A stretch of DNA of 60,601 bases from CAZEMR01 sp964513465 (lineage in GTDB: Bacteria > Bacteroidota > Ignavibacteria > Kapaibacteriales > UBA2268): NCBI GenBank assembly GCA_964513465.1, contig CAZEMR010000012.1:1-60601 (forward strand), given 5' to 3'. Under the pieces are notes generated by a model, which worked only from the letters and a program-made list of their open reading frames with translations, was not told the DNA's origin and ran no database searches. The position numbers were made by a program, and so were the translations under genes. Each line of letters opens with the position of its first letter. Position 1 is the stretch's first letter. Shown in pieces: positions 24,375-33,710 of this stretch.

Positions 24375-25757
24375 ATGAAAACCATAATTTTCGTAATACT
24401 ATTCCTCCCCGCTTTTCTATTTGCCGGGGAATGGGTGGAGGTGGATCATATCCGTGAAGACCCGGATCATAACGGCGTTCCTCTTGGGATGAAATATCAG
24501 GTTATTGATTGTATAGATGAAGATAATTGCGTTGCATTCGGCGATTTGGGGTTGATTGTTCCCTGGGCGCGCTATACCACTGACGGCGGTCATACATGGC
24601 ACAGCTCGCGTATAGATTCGCAGTATTATAAATATAATGATGATGGTCATCGGCAATTGATAGACCCACCTTATTTATATGACGGAATCTACATCAGTGA
24701 TTCGTTAGCTCTGGCATTTGGTGGCGATAGAACTCTCTGGCGTTCGGATGATCAATTTAAAAGCTGGACTTCAACTACATTCGGACCGAAAGGCTCCGTA
24801 GCCAAAGTTGAGTATATGAACGAAAATTCGATTTTGCTGCTTTCTTCGAGTGAATTGTTTTTATCGAGAGATCAGGCCAAAACCTGGGAGCGATATCCTA
24901 TGGATATAGATCAAATTAATAATATGCTCGGAATCGAAGGCGGCGGAGTGCATGATATTGTTGCAATCAATGAAAACACGATTTATGCCATGGCAGATTC
25001 TCCTTTTGATAAAGAAAAGGAGATGTATTATTTTTTAATTAAAACGACGGATAGAGGAAACACTTGGCATCATATTAAAACTTTTCCGACTATTATCAGC
25101 GGATTCTTTTTCGAAGATGAAATGACCGGTTGGTTCTATGGCGGCGAGCAGGAGTATTGGGGCAGCAGTAATTATTCCCAACTGATTATGAAAACCACCG
25201 ATGGCGGTAATACTTGGGATACTAAGCTTGAAGTGAAATTGGATTATTCAAAAAGTATAAGCTATCTGAAATTCTTCAACGAAAGCGAGGGCATTGCCTT
25301 TGCCCGCTGGGACAAAATCTTCCGCACCAGCGACGGCGGCGAGACCTGGCAATACGACAGCAGCCTTGCCACGGCGGACATCCCCGCCACAATAGTCGAT
25401 ATCTCCGCCCCGACGAAGGATGTGCTCTACGGCGCGGCGGGCATGTGGTGCACCATTTACAAATACGACGGCTCGGTATCGGTCGGGCCTTTGCCCCGGC
25501 CAGTGCCCGAGGCCCTCGTCTGGCCCAATCCCCTTCCGCGCGGCGAACGCCTGAACATCCGGCTGGGCGGGGAATTTGCGCATGCCAATGTATATATATA
25601 TAACATATCCGGCGAGCTGATCGACAGCCACAGCTTTGCCAGCGCCCCGGGGCGCGAGCTGCGCTATCTGCCCGATAAATCAATGCCCGCGGGAGCGTAT
25701 ATGCTGCTAATCGAAACGCCCGGCAGCACAATTTCCCGACAAATCATCTATGAATAA
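24375..25757 (+). CDS. T9SS-secreted Ycf48/BNR-like beta-propeller protein
   Basis: 460 residues with a short signal peptide (about 1-17). The body has sialidase-type Asp-box repeats, for example TTDRGNTWHHIKTF, TTDGGNTWDTKLE, TSDGGETWQYDSS, RYTTDGGHTWHSS. These form a propeller of the Ycf48/VPS10-like class often found in surface proteins. A T9SS sorting domain ends it (LVWPNPLPRGERLNIRL, YNISGELIDSHSF, MPAGAYMLLIETPG). Composition changes sharply near base 25,270: the first 300 codons are AT-rich like the preceding gene, while the rest, including the sorting domain, is GC-rich with host-type codons. The upstream part may be an imported segment joined to a resident tail. Confidence 0.85.
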   Translation: MKTIIFVILFLPAFLFAGEWVEVDHIREDPDHNGVPLGMKYQVIDCIDEDNCVAFGDLGLIVPWARYTTDGGHTWHSSRIDSQYYKYNDDGHRQLIDPPYLYDGIYISDSLALAFGGDRTLWRSDDQFKSWTSTTFGPKGSVAKVEYMNENSILLLSSSELFLSRDQAKTWERYPMDIDQINNMLGIEGGGVHDIVAINENTIYAMADSPFDKEKEMYYFLIKTTDRGNTWHHIKTFPTIISGFFFEDEMTGWFYGGEQEYWGSSNYSQLIMKTTDGGNTWDTKLEVKLDYSKSISYLKFFNESEGIAFARWDKIFRTSDGGETWQYDSSLATADIPATIVDISAPTKDVLYGAAGMWCTIYKYDGSVSVGPLPRPVPEALVWPNPLPRGERLNIRLGGEFAHANVYIYNISGELIDSHSFASAPGRELRYLPDKSMPAGAYMLLIETPGSTISRQIIYE

Positions 25758-25761
25758 AAAA

Positions 25762-25787
25762 ACGGCGCCTCATAATCGGGGCGCCGT
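25762..25787 (-). terminator. terminator of the minus-strand lipoprotein gene
   Basis: ACGGCGCC (25762-25769) pairs with GGCGCCGT (25780-25787). On the minus strand it is followed by seven T. It may also stop the convergent T9SS gene, though its + strand T-run is weak. Confidence 0.82.
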
Positions 25788-25810
25788 AAATATTTGAATA
25801 TGCGGGCGGA

Positions 25811-26443
25811 TTACATTTTGGAGAGTTTTTCCATGTCGATCATGCCGGCAACGCGCTGGAGGTATTCCGTGTCATCGACGCCCTGACCCGATATGCGGAG
25901 CAAAAAGCGCCACGCGATCGAATACATCACTTCGCCCTCTTTCGATTTATTGTTGTATTTCTCGTATCCCGCGACGTTATCGATGCGCGATTCGAACGAG
26001 CGTTCGTAGCCGTCGGAGGTTTCTTGAGAAATGCCCGCGCGCGCCCATGCGGTCATACCCCAGAACATCTCGTAGCCAGCGTTATAGTCCATCAGCTCGA
26101 TCTGGATATTCTTACCGTCGCTGGTGTATTCGCGCGTCACCTGCGAGACCGAGAAGCTGCCCATCTGAGTGGTTTCGCCCTCGATTTCCTGAGTTTCGAA
26201 TCCTTCGATTTTGTCGGGCAGGTATTTCTGCAGCTCGGTGAAGTGCATAGCGGTCGTATCGCCGGTTTCGCGGCGCTCCTGGATGCGTTTTTCGGCAGCG
26301 GTCTTTTCTTCTTCCATATTGTTGGACGCGTCTTTGACCTTTTCGGCTTTGTCAACAACGTCCTGGATTTCTTTCACTTCCTCGGAACATCCGATCAAAG
26401 CGATAACGAATGCGAAAGCGATTAATGTTGAAAAAATCTTCAT
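25811..26443 (-). CDS. lipoprotein of unknown function
   Basis: 210 residues from the ATG at 26443, which has a strong GGAGG. A signal peptide with lipobox LIGC is followed by a charged coiled-coil-prone stretch (EVKEIQDVVDKAEKVKDASN, EEEKTAAEKRIQERRE). The globular part (about 65-210) includes YLPDKIEGFETQEIEGETTQ, VSQVTREYTSDGKNIQIELM and YNAGYEMFWGMTAWARAGIS. This arrangement matches a widespread uncharacterised lipoprotein type in which the domain begins 'l...LP...g.....'. It is probably in the outer membrane or periplasm. Monocistronic. Confidence 0.75.
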   Translation of the reverse strand: MKIFSTLIAFAFVIALIGCSEEVKEIQDVVDKAEKVKDASNNMEEEKTAAEKRIQERRETGDTTAMHFTELQKYLPDKIEGFETQEIEGETTQMGSFSVSQVTREYTSDGKNIQIELMDYNAGYEMFWGMTAWARAGISQETSDGYERSFESRIDNVAGYEKYNNKSKEGEVMYSIAWRFLLRISGQGVDDTEYLQRVAGMIDMEKLSKM

Positions 26444-26565
26444 AATTCCTCCGTAATAATTATTGATAAAACAAATTGGGATAATCAAAATACTGGTCGG
26501 TTCTATTAGTGCAAATATAGATTTTTTATTTAAAATTTTGGAATAATTTAATAAATAATTGGGAA

Positions 26566-27462
26566 TTAAGGCAAATATGATTCCAATAATTCGCAGATTT
26601 TTTGATATGTCTTCTGATCGATCAATTTGTTTTTAAGCGCGAGGCCGGCAGTGGCCATGCTCAGATGGCAGTAAGCACCGAGAATTTCGCCATGCCCGGC
26701 CATCGATTCAATGTGCGCGCGCAATGTGTCGATGTCGCCTCGTGCCACCGGGCCGGTCAGCGGAAATTTATCAGGATCGGCGAGGGATTCGAGATTGTTC
26801 GCGGCGGTGGTTTCGATTATCGGCGGCTGAAATTCCGCAGAATTGATTCCGGCCATATCGGCCATCTCCTTAGCAAGCTGAATGATTGTCGTCATAAAAT
26901 TAGAAGCCGCCACCGCAGAAGCATGATAAAGTGTCTTCCGGGTAATGGTTCGCTCGCCCAGTTTTATAGCATGACCCCCGAGATGCCTGATTATTTTGCG
27001 GAAATGGGCGAAATCGGCCTCGGAGCAATCTACCCCCCAGCTAATGCCGCTCAATGTGGCCGCTTCGGAGTGCCAGAATGTCTGATACGGATGCAGTGAT
27101 GCGCAACGCCCGCCAAGCCGTTGGCATTCGGCGAGTTCCCCGGCAGTGAGCGACCCCGAGCAGTGGAATATATATATTTCGCGAAGCCGGTCGCCGAATC
27201 GCGCGGCAATCTCGCGGTCGGCCACAGGGATTGCCCGGTCGGCTACGCTAAGCGCGATAACCGGCGCCGGTTCGGGGATTCGGGAAATATCCCGGTAAAT
27301 CGGGATATCCGGCGCAATTCGCCCGGATAGATTAGCAAGGCTGCCCTCCGAGCGCGCAACCGCCCAGCGGAGCAACCCCCGGGCCGAGAGGGCTTCGGCC
27401 AGGCTCGATCCGACGTTGCCCGGCCCGACCAGCCCTATGGAAATATTTTCGGGATTGTTCAT
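26566..27462 (-). CDS. Rossmann-fold / DUF2520 protein, possible ketopantoate reductase-like
   Basis: 298 residues. The N-terminal NAD(P)-binding domain opens ISIGLVGPGNVGSSLAEALS; the C-terminal helical domain is DUF2520, with CASLHPYQTFWH, ITRKTLYHASAVAASNF and FPLTGPVARGDIDTLRAHI. The fold is that of 6-phosphogluconate-dehydrogenase-like reductases. Members of this family include PanG, an alternative ketopantoate reductase, so a pantothenate role is one candidate (from memory, not tested here). The start codon directly abuts the cysS stop with no intervening base, indicating co-transcription. Confidence 0.8.
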   Translation of the reverse strand: MNNPENISIGLVGPGNVGSSLAEALSARGLLRWAVARSEGSLANLSGRIAPDIPIYRDISRIPEPAPVIALSVADRAIPVADREIAARFGDRLREIYIFHCSGSLTAGELAECQRLGGRCASLHPYQTFWHSEAATLSGISWGVDCSEADFAHFRKIIRHLGGHAIKLGERTITRKTLYHASAVAASNFMTTIIQLAKEMADMAGINSAEFQPPIIETTAANNLESLADPDKFPLTGPVARGDIDTLRAHIESMAGHGEILGAYCHLSMATAGLALKNKLIDQKTYQKICELLESYLP

Positions 27463-28911
27463 TTAATTCTTTTCGAGTGAATAGCCGTCTTTGGTGTCGC
27501 GGATGAGGTATCCTGCCCCGGCGATCTTGTCGCGGAGCTCGTCGGCTTTGGCGAAGTCCTTCTGCTTTTTGGCTGCGAGCCGCTCGTCGGCCATTTTAAT
27601 AATTATTTCGGGGATTTCCTCTTTGGGGCGCTCGCCGATTTCCCATGCAGCGAAAATGGAATTCATTTCTTCGAAAAATTTGATTAATTCGCTGCGGGAT
27701 TTGGAATTAAGCGCGGACGGATCGTGCTCATTCAAAAACGAGAACAGCCGCCCCAGGGCCTTCGGAGTATGCAGATCATTCGCCAGTTCCGCGAATACCG
27801 ATTTGCGCAGCTCGGCGATATCGGCATCTTTTTCGCCGGCTGATTCGTCGAACAGTTTATATATATATTCCTGTACTCTGAATCGTGCCTTGCGTGCGGC
27901 CTCTATGCCGTCGAATGTGAAGTTGAAAGTCGAGCCATAATGCGCCGAAAGCATCGAATAGCGAATATCAACCGGGTCGATGCCCTTATCCAGCAAGTCG
28001 CGCAGCGTAAAGAAGTTACCCGCGGATTTGCTCATCTTGTGGCCTTCGACTTCGAGGAATTCGTTGTGGCACCAGATATTCGTCGGGTCGATCTTATATC
28101 CCGCCATACTCTGGGCGATTTCGTCCTCGTGGTGGGGGAATTTCAGGTCTATGCCGCCGGTGTGAATATCGAACGGCAGGCCGAGCAGTTCGCGCTCCAT
28201 CGCCGAGCATTCGATATGCCAGCCCGGGCGTCCGGGACAATTTTCGTCGCCGATTTCAAAATCCCAGTATGGTTCGTTTTCCTTGCGGGCCTTCCACAGC
28301 ACGAAATCGCTCACCTGGTCGCGCTCGTACTGGTCGGCGTCGATTCTTTCTCCTGTGCGGAAATTGTCGAAGTCGATTTTCTTCAGGCGGCCGTAGGTTT
28401 CTGATTTGCTCCATGCCGAGACGTCGAAATACACCGATCCGCCGGAGACATATCCATAGCCATGATCGACGATGCGGCGGATCAGACCCTGCATCTGGTC
28501 GATATATTCCGTTGCCTTGGGCAATGCGAAGAAGTGCGATGAGTCGATCCCCAGAGTGGAAATATCCTTCATAAATTCGTTTTCGTAAAATGCGGTGAAT
28601 CGGCGCAGATTTTCGTGGGGGTCGTCTGTCTGCTCGCCCATTTCGCTGCGCCAGGCCTGGCTTCCGGGACTGCTGTCGCGGATGGTTTTGTCGTCGATAT
28701 TCGTAATATTCATCACCCAGCGGACATCATTAGCGCCGACTGTGCGGATGACCCGTTGCAAGAGGTCGGCGAACAAAAACGCGCGCATATTCCCGATATG
28801 CGCATAATTATATACTGTCGGGCCGCAGCTATAAATTCGTACGAGATTGTCCTCGATCGGCCGCAGCTCTTCGGTTTGCCTGCTCAATGAATTATGAAGC
28901 TTTATCTGCAT
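27463..28911 (-). CDS. cysS: cysteinyl-tRNA synthetase
   Basis: 482 residues, full length for CysS. The zinc ligand Cys29 (SCGPTVYNYAHIGNMRAF) is followed by the HIGH-box variant HIGN at 38-41. GWHIECSAM supplies another zinc cysteine and HHEDEIAQS adds the next ligand positions. KMSKSAGNF at 292-300 is the ATP loop. The anticodon-binding helical domain occupies about 350-482. It charges tRNA-Cys in the cytosol. It is the first gene of a two-gene unit with the DUF2520 reductase. Confidence 0.97.
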   Translation of the reverse strand: MQIKLHNSLSRQTEELRPIEDNLVRIYSCGPTVYNYAHIGNMRAFLFADLLQRVIRTVGANDVRWVMNITNIDDKTIRDSSPGSQAWRSEMGEQTDDPHENLRRFTAFYENEFMKDISTLGIDSSHFFALPKATEYIDQMQGLIRRIVDHGYGYVSGGSVYFDVSAWSKSETYGRLKKIDFDNFRTGERIDADQYERDQVSDFVLWKARKENEPYWDFEIGDENCPGRPGWHIECSAMERELLGLPFDIHTGGIDLKFPHHEDEIAQSMAGYKIDPTNIWCHNEFLEVEGHKMSKSAGNFFTLRDLLDKGIDPVDIRYSMLSAHYGSTFNFTFDGIEAARKARFRVQEYIYKLFDESAGEKDADIAELRKSVFAELANDLHTPKALGRLFSFLNEHDPSALNSKSRSELIKFFEEMNSIFAAWEIGERPKEEIPEIIIKMADERLAAKKQKDFAKADELRDKIAGAGYLIRDTKDGYSLEKN

Positions 28912-28989
28912 GATTTTTTCCGAAATTATTAAAATTAATTATAATGAAGTATACAAATTTGCAAAATATATGTGATTATGAAAAAATTT

Positions 28990-29022
28990 CCAATAAAAAA
29001 GCCGCTCATGATGGCGGCTTTT
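28990..29022 (-). terminator. terminator of the radical SAM gene
   Basis: AAAAGCCGC (28997-29005) pairs with GCGGCTTTT (29014-29022). On the minus strand a TTTTTTATT run follows. Confidence 0.8.
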
Positions 29023-29045
29023 GTTTGCGAAGAAATTTGAAAAAA

Positions 29046-30326
29046 TTAATCCTGCTTTTCGGAAATCTTTTCTACACTTTCTTTTTTCGCGCCGCCATTT
29101 TTATTTTCGGGATTGCGCTTGGGCACCATTCGTACGTTCTGGCCCCAGCGGTTTTGCTCTTCCATACGACAGCTCCATACGAGCTGGCCGTTCCAGACAG
29201 TGATGTCCGGGCATCCGTCGCACATATTCACGCGCCCGTCATGGAATATATCCGCCGGCTGGATTATCATTACCGACTGGTTGTGCACCCGGCTGAAAAA
29301 CGCCCGCGGATTGTCAAAAAATGATTTGAAATAATTGCGGGCGGATTCCCGAATGCCCCTATCCAGCCACGATAGCATGAAATAAAGCCGACCCCGGCGC
29401 AGCCACTGCGGCTCGGAGTAGGCTAGGTATGAATCGGTGAAAATATGCTTGAATACCTGCACCAGCTCCATAAATTTAGGGCCCGCGTAGCCGAAAATCT
29501 GGTGCTTGTTGCCCATTCGCCCTGTGAGCAGCCATTTGTAGCTGTCGGGTTTTTCGGTGCCGTTCAGGAATGCCGACGGCATGAAGTCGGGGTACTTCTC
29601 GCGAATGAGCTGCACCAGCTCGGGCGATGTGATATCGGTGCGGCGGTGGTCGTCATTTTTAGAATACATCAGCTCGAATTCGACCTTTTCGTCGCCGACG
29701 TAATAATCGAAGTCCTTGCCGAGGATTGCCATGCGATAAAGGATAAAGACCATAACATGGACTTTGTCTATATGATCCTGCGACCATTTCAAAAGGTCGG
29801 GTACGTATTTCATATTTTCCGGATAAATCGTCGCATTGAACGAGCAGGAAATATTGCCCGCCTCTTTGAGCATATTCGCAAGCTGAAGTCGCAGCTCGTT
29901 CAGCTCGAGCTCGTTTTTATCCTTCCATCCCGGACGCTGCTGACCGCTGTCCACATGCAAAGTGAATCCGAATACGCCGGCATGTTTTAATTCCTTGAGC
30001 AATTCCGGGGTAAGAAGCGCGCCGTTGGAATTAATAATCGGTTTCCATCCTTTTGCCTTGACCATCCGGACGATTTCGACAATATTCGGATGCGTGAGCG
30101 GTTCGCCTCCGGCAATCGAAACGCCGTCGGTTTTGCGGTTTTTTTCGAATACGTCCAACTCGTGCTGGATTTCGGCGATCGGCTTGTGAGAAGATTTTTT
30201 GTTCTCGCGATAGCAACCGTCGCAATAGAGGTTGCATTTGCTTGTTGGCTCAAGCCATGAAATCGAATTATCTGCGAAATTCCACGGGAGCCGATACAGG
30301 TTTTGTGGTGAGAAATCCCTGGACAT
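29046..30326 (-). CDS. radical SAM protein of unknown specificity
   Basis: 426 residues. The CxxxCxxC iron-sulfur motif is Cys31-Cys35-Cys38 (CNLYCDGCYRE), followed by the SAM-binding GGEPLTHP near 73 and INSNGALLTPELL near 98. After the radical SAM barrel come an unusual middle domain (about 200-330, TSPELVQLIREKYPDFMPSA, YLAYSEPQWLRRGRLYFMLS) and a C-terminal cysteine segment (Cys369, Cys372, Cys386) that could hold an extra metal site. A lysine/asparagine-rich tail ends the protein. There is no signal peptide. Substrate unknown; neighbours (cysS, trkH) give no clue. Monocistronic with its own terminator. Confidence 0.8.
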   Translation of the reverse strand: MSRDFSPQNLYRLPWNFADNSISWLEPTSKCNLYCDGCYRENKKSSHKPIAEIQHELDVFEKNRKTDGVSIAGGEPLTHPNIVEIVRMVKAKGWKPIINSNGALLTPELLKELKHAGVFGFTLHVDSGQQRPGWKDKNELELNELRLQLANMLKEAGNISCSFNATIYPENMKYVPDLLKWSQDHIDKVHVMVFILYRMAILGKDFDYYVGDEKVEFELMYSKNDDHRRTDITSPELVQLIREKYPDFMPSAFLNGTEKPDSYKWLLTGRMGNKHQIFGYAGPKFMELVQVFKHIFTDSYLAYSEPQWLRRGRLYFMLSWLDRGIRESARNYFKSFFDNPRAFFSRVHNQSVMIIQPADIFHDGRVNMCDGCPDITVWNGQLVWSCRMEEQNRWGQNVRMVPKRNPENKNGGAKKESVEKISEKQD

Positions 30327-30501
30327 AATTAACTCAGTGAATGTTAATAATATAGTATTAAGTTTTTGCGGCTGATAAGAAAGATCGAGTGGTAAAGCTC
30401 TAAGTTAAAAAAATATAATAATAGAAGCAACTAAATTTTGCTTAATCACAAAACTAATTACTGAATTTGAAAAACTGATAAATGATGGGTTAATATGTAT
30501 A

Positions 30502-31944
30502 TTATTTTGCCCAGTATGTGCGGCTGAAAAGGATTATTACTGTGAATACCTCGAGCCGTCCGATAAGCATCAGAAATGAGCTCAGCCATTTGATTCCGTC
30601 GGGAAGGAATGCGTAATTGTCCGTTGGTCCGACCAGGCCGAGACCCGGTCCGATATTGTTGATGGTGGCGGCAACCACACCGAGTGAGGTAGCCAGATCG
30701 AGCCCGACTGCAGATACGACAAGTGTCGATACTGCTGTGATTATTACATATAATACGAAGAATCCCGCCACGTTGGCCATAGTCCGCTGATCGACCACAT
30801 TGCGGCCGATTCGGGTGGGCACTACTGCCTGGGGATGCAGAAGTCGAACGATCTCGCTTTTTACGAATTTGATCAGAAGAAATACGCGCAATACCTTCAT
30901 GCCACCGCCGGTCGATCCGGCCGAGCCGCCGATGAACATAAGCGCAAACAGGATGAGCTGAGAAGTCAGCGACCACTGTTCGTAATCCGCTGTGCCATAG
31001 CCGGTTGTGGTGATTATGGCAACCACCTGAAATAGGGTGTACTGAAGCGATTCCGCAAAATTGCCATAAACATTCGTATAGGTGTCAATTCCGATAATTA
31101 ATACAGCAATTCCGATGAGGGATATATAAAACAGGAATTCCTTATTCCGGAAATATGATTTAAAATCGCCGCGAATAGCGCGATAGTGAAGCGCAAAGTT
31201 TGTGCCTGCGAGTATCATAAAAAACGTGACTACATAATCGAAATATGCGCTCTGGTATCCGCCGAGCGATGCGTTTTTGGTAGAGAATCCGCCGGTGGCC
31301 ATCGTCCCGAAAGTGTGGCATAGCGCTTCGAAGAGATTCATTCCGCCGAACATGAGCAGCGCGGTCTCGACTGCGCTGATCAATACATATACTCCCCATA
31401 GAATTTTGGCGGTTTCGGTAACGCGCGGCTTCAGCTTATCGGCAATCGGGCCGGGCACCTCGGCCTTGAATAGCTGCATGCCGCCAACCCCGAGGAAGGG
31501 CAATATTGCGAGCGAGAGAAGGATAATTCCCATTCCGCCCAGCCAGTGTGTCAGCGAGCGCCAGAAGAGTATTCCATGCGGCAGCGCCTCTATGTCGGTC
31601 AGTATAGTCGCGCCGGTAGTGGTAAATCCGGACATAGTCTCAAAAAAAGCGTCAGTCGGCGAGGGTATCGATCCGGATATCAGATAGGGCAGCGAACCGA
31701 ATAAAGACAGGAAAATCCAGCCGAGCGCCACCACCGCAAAGCCTTCCTTGGGGCGGATGTCTTCGCCCTTGCCTGAGCCCAGAAACGCCATGCTGCCGAA
31801 TCCCACGGAAATGCCGGCCGAGATCAGAAAAGCGATATGGTCGCCCCCGCCGTAGTAATACGCAAATGGCAGCGGAGTGAGCAACGCTGCTCCGAGAAAT
31901 ATCAGCAGAAAACCAATTATGCGCATTACAATTCGGATTCTCAT
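30502..31944 (-). CDS. trkH: TrkH/KtrB-family potassium transporter subunit
   Basis: 480 residues with about ten membrane helices. The four-fold pore loops are visible: GFTTTGATIL (about 106), FGTMATGGFSTKN (about 214), TTTGYGTADYEQW (about 313) and INNIGPGLGLVGPTDNYAFL (about 432). Each centres on the selectivity-filter glycine. Start at 31944, with GAGG inside the end of trkA six bases away, so the two are coupled. TrkH is the potassium-conducting inner-membrane subunit gated by TrkA. Confidence 0.95.
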   Translation of the reverse strand: MRIRIVMRIIGFLLIFLGAALLTPLPFAYYYGGGDHIAFLISAGISVGFGSMAFLGSGKGEDIRPKEGFAVVALGWIFLSLFGSLPYLISGSIPSPTDAFFETMSGFTTTGATILTDIEALPHGILFWRSLTHWLGGMGIILLSLAILPFLGVGGMQLFKAEVPGPIADKLKPRVTETAKILWGVYVLISAVETALLMFGGMNLFEALCHTFGTMATGGFSTKNASLGGYQSAYFDYVVTFFMILAGTNFALHYRAIRGDFKSYFRNKEFLFYISLIGIAVLIIGIDTYTNVYGNFAESLQYTLFQVVAIITTTGYGTADYEQWSLTSQLILFALMFIGGSAGSTGGGMKVLRVFLLIKFVKSEIVRLLHPQAVVPTRIGRNVVDQRTMANVAGFFVLYVIITAVSTLVVSAVGLDLATSLGVVAATINNIGPGLGLVGPTDNYAFLPDGIKWLSSFLMLIGRLEVFTVIILFSRTYWAK

Positions 31945-31950
31945 CGGGCC

Positions 31951-33291
31951 TCAGAACATTTTTTCCAGATTTTTGATAGACTGCGGCAGCGAAAATACCA
32001 CCACCTTGTCGCCGGCGTCGATTTTGGTGTCGCCGGTTGGGATAACCATTTTGCTGTTGTCCTTTAGTATTGCGCCAAGAATGGCGTTGTTCGGAAACTT
32101 TATATCTTTCAGTGGTTTACGTGTGATCCTAGAGTTTTCTTTAGGGATAAATTCGATAATTTCCGCATCTACTCCGGGGATTTCTGCGAAAAATGCAATC
32201 TGGCGGCTGCGAATGAATTTCTCGATTGCATTTACCGTAATGAGCTGCTTGCTGACCACAGAATCGATGCCGATGGCCGGAGTAAGCGAAAGGTATTCCA
32301 TTTTTTTAAGTAGTGCGATCGTGCGGGGCACCCGCAGATGATGCGCCAGCAAATTGGTGATAATATTTGTCTCGTCGTCGCCGGTGACGGAAATAATCTC
32401 GTCCATTTCGGAAATTCCTTCGAAATTCAGGAGGTCGATATCCGAGCCATCACCATGAATTACAAGCGATTGCGTCAGGTCATCAGCCAGCTGAAGCGCC
32501 TTTGCCTCATTCATTTCGATAATTTTGATATTAATATCTTTCTCGAGCTGGCGAGCGATAAATTTGCCCACCATTCCGCCGCCTATAATCATTATGTCCT
32601 CCACCCGTGTGTCGGCCTTGCCGAAAAAAGCGAGGCCCTGCTGGAGGAAGTCCGGATCGCAGGTGATGAACACCTGATCGCCATTGCGTAATAAGTCGTC
32701 GCCTTTGGGGATGATCGTTCGCTGGCGACGCTTGATCGCAATAATACGAAGCGGCGGGTTGCCGTATTTTTTGCCGATGTCCATCAGTTTTGTATCCAGT
32801 ACGGGGCAGTCGGCGTCGAGCCGGATGCCGATTACCTGTATGCGCCCCTCCTCGAATTCGATAACATCGGTGGCGCTGGACTGCCGGACAAGCCGGACGA
32901 TAGCTTCGGCGGCCTCTTTTTCGGGCTGGATAATCAAATCGACCCCAAGCTCCTCGCGCGAAAGTATATAATCCGGCCGTGTATATTCGGGATTGCGCAC
33001 TCTTGCGATTGTAACGTCTACCCCAACCTTTTTAGCGATGCGGCATGCGAGAAGATTAATTTCGTCGCTGTTAGTTATCGCAGCCAGAATATCGGCAGAG
33101 CGCACCTGGGCCGAATCGAGAATCTCCCAACTGGCGGCGTCGCCCTCGATAATAAACGCGTCGAGATGGTTGCGCGCATAAGCCGCGGTTTTGGGATTGG
33201 TCTCTATAATAGTAATGTTATGCTTTTCGAATGAAAGTCTTTTGGCAAGCTGAAATCCGATATCGCCCGCGCCAAGAATCAGGATGTCCAT
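31951..33291 (-). CDS. trkA: TrkA potassium-uptake regulatory subunit
   Basis: 446 residues. Two tandem RCK units, each with an NAD-binding Rossmann half (MDILILGAGDIGFQLAKRLS at the start and VEDIMIIGGGMVGKFIARQL near 225) and a TrkA_C half (about 135-215 and 365-446). Cytosolic gating ring of the Trk system, responding to NADH/ATP. First gene of the trkA-trkH operon; the upstream 515-base region is divergent towards the 33.8-kb cluster. Confidence 0.95.
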   Translation of the reverse strand: MDILILGAGDIGFQLAKRLSFEKHNITIIETNPKTAAYARNHLDAFIIEGDAASWEILDSAQVRSADILAAITNSDEINLLACRIAKKVGVDVTIARVRNPEYTRPDYILSREELGVDLIIQPEKEAAEAIVRLVRQSSATDVIEFEEGRIQVIGIRLDADCPVLDTKLMDIGKKYGNPPLRIIAIKRRQRTIIPKGDDLLRNGDQVFITCDPDFLQQGLAFFGKADTRVEDIMIIGGGMVGKFIARQLEKDINIKIIEMNEAKALQLADDLTQSLVIHGDGSDIDLLNFEGISEMDEIISVTGDDETNIITNLLAHHLRVPRTIALLKKMEYLSLTPAIGIDSVVSKQLITVNAIEKFIRSRQIAFFAEIPGVDAEIIEFIPKENSRITRKPLKDIKFPNNAILGAILKDNSKMVIPTGDTKIDAGDKVVVFSLPQSIKNLEKMF

Positions 33292-33538
33292 AATGAACCA
33301 AAGGATACAACAAAAATTAATGCAAAGATACGATAAAGGTATGAGTAAATAAAATAATTAAATAGGACTATATAAGTCCGCTAAAATAATGAAGATAAAT
33401 AACAGTCTTGATTTTTGATAAAGACTATGCAAAAATGGCCGGAAACGAGTCAAGCGCTTGATTTTGGAAAAAAATTCACATTTCGTTAAACAAATGAATT
33501 ATTCGTGCCGATTAAATTAACAGAATGTAAATTTTTTC

Positions 33539-33572
33539 TTGTAAAAGTGCCACATTTACAATAAATTGTAAA
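33539..33572. promoter_or_regulatory. operator-like palindrome array in the leader of the 33.8-kb cluster
   Basis: A perfect palindrome, TTTACAAT-AA-ATTGTAAA (33555-33572), is preceded by another half-site TTGTAAA (33539-33545) in the 515-base gap between trkA and the divergent 762-residue gene. Spacing and symmetry suit a dimeric regulator. No regulator gene is adjacent. Confidence 0.4.
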
Positions 33573-33684
33573 ACATGTACTTTTAGAAATTGATATTTGT
33601 CGAGATTTTTCTTAACTTCCAAAGATATTGAAAAATCACTTAGTGATTAGAAACAATAAATATAGAGAATAATAAAACAGTTGT

Positions 33685-33710
33685 CTGTTCTGGCGTTCGG
33701 GCGAGAACAG
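33685..33710 (+). promoter_or_regulatory. stem-loop in the leader region (attenuator-like)
   Basis: CTGTTCT (33685-33691) pairs with AGAACAG (33704-33710), with an inner GC pair and a GTTCGG-type loop. GCATTTATTTTCTT follows. It lies about 100 bases before the ATG at 33807 with no + strand gene upstream for it to terminate, so it may be an attenuator, an mRNA-stabilising hairpin or the end of a short RNA. Confidence 0.45.
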
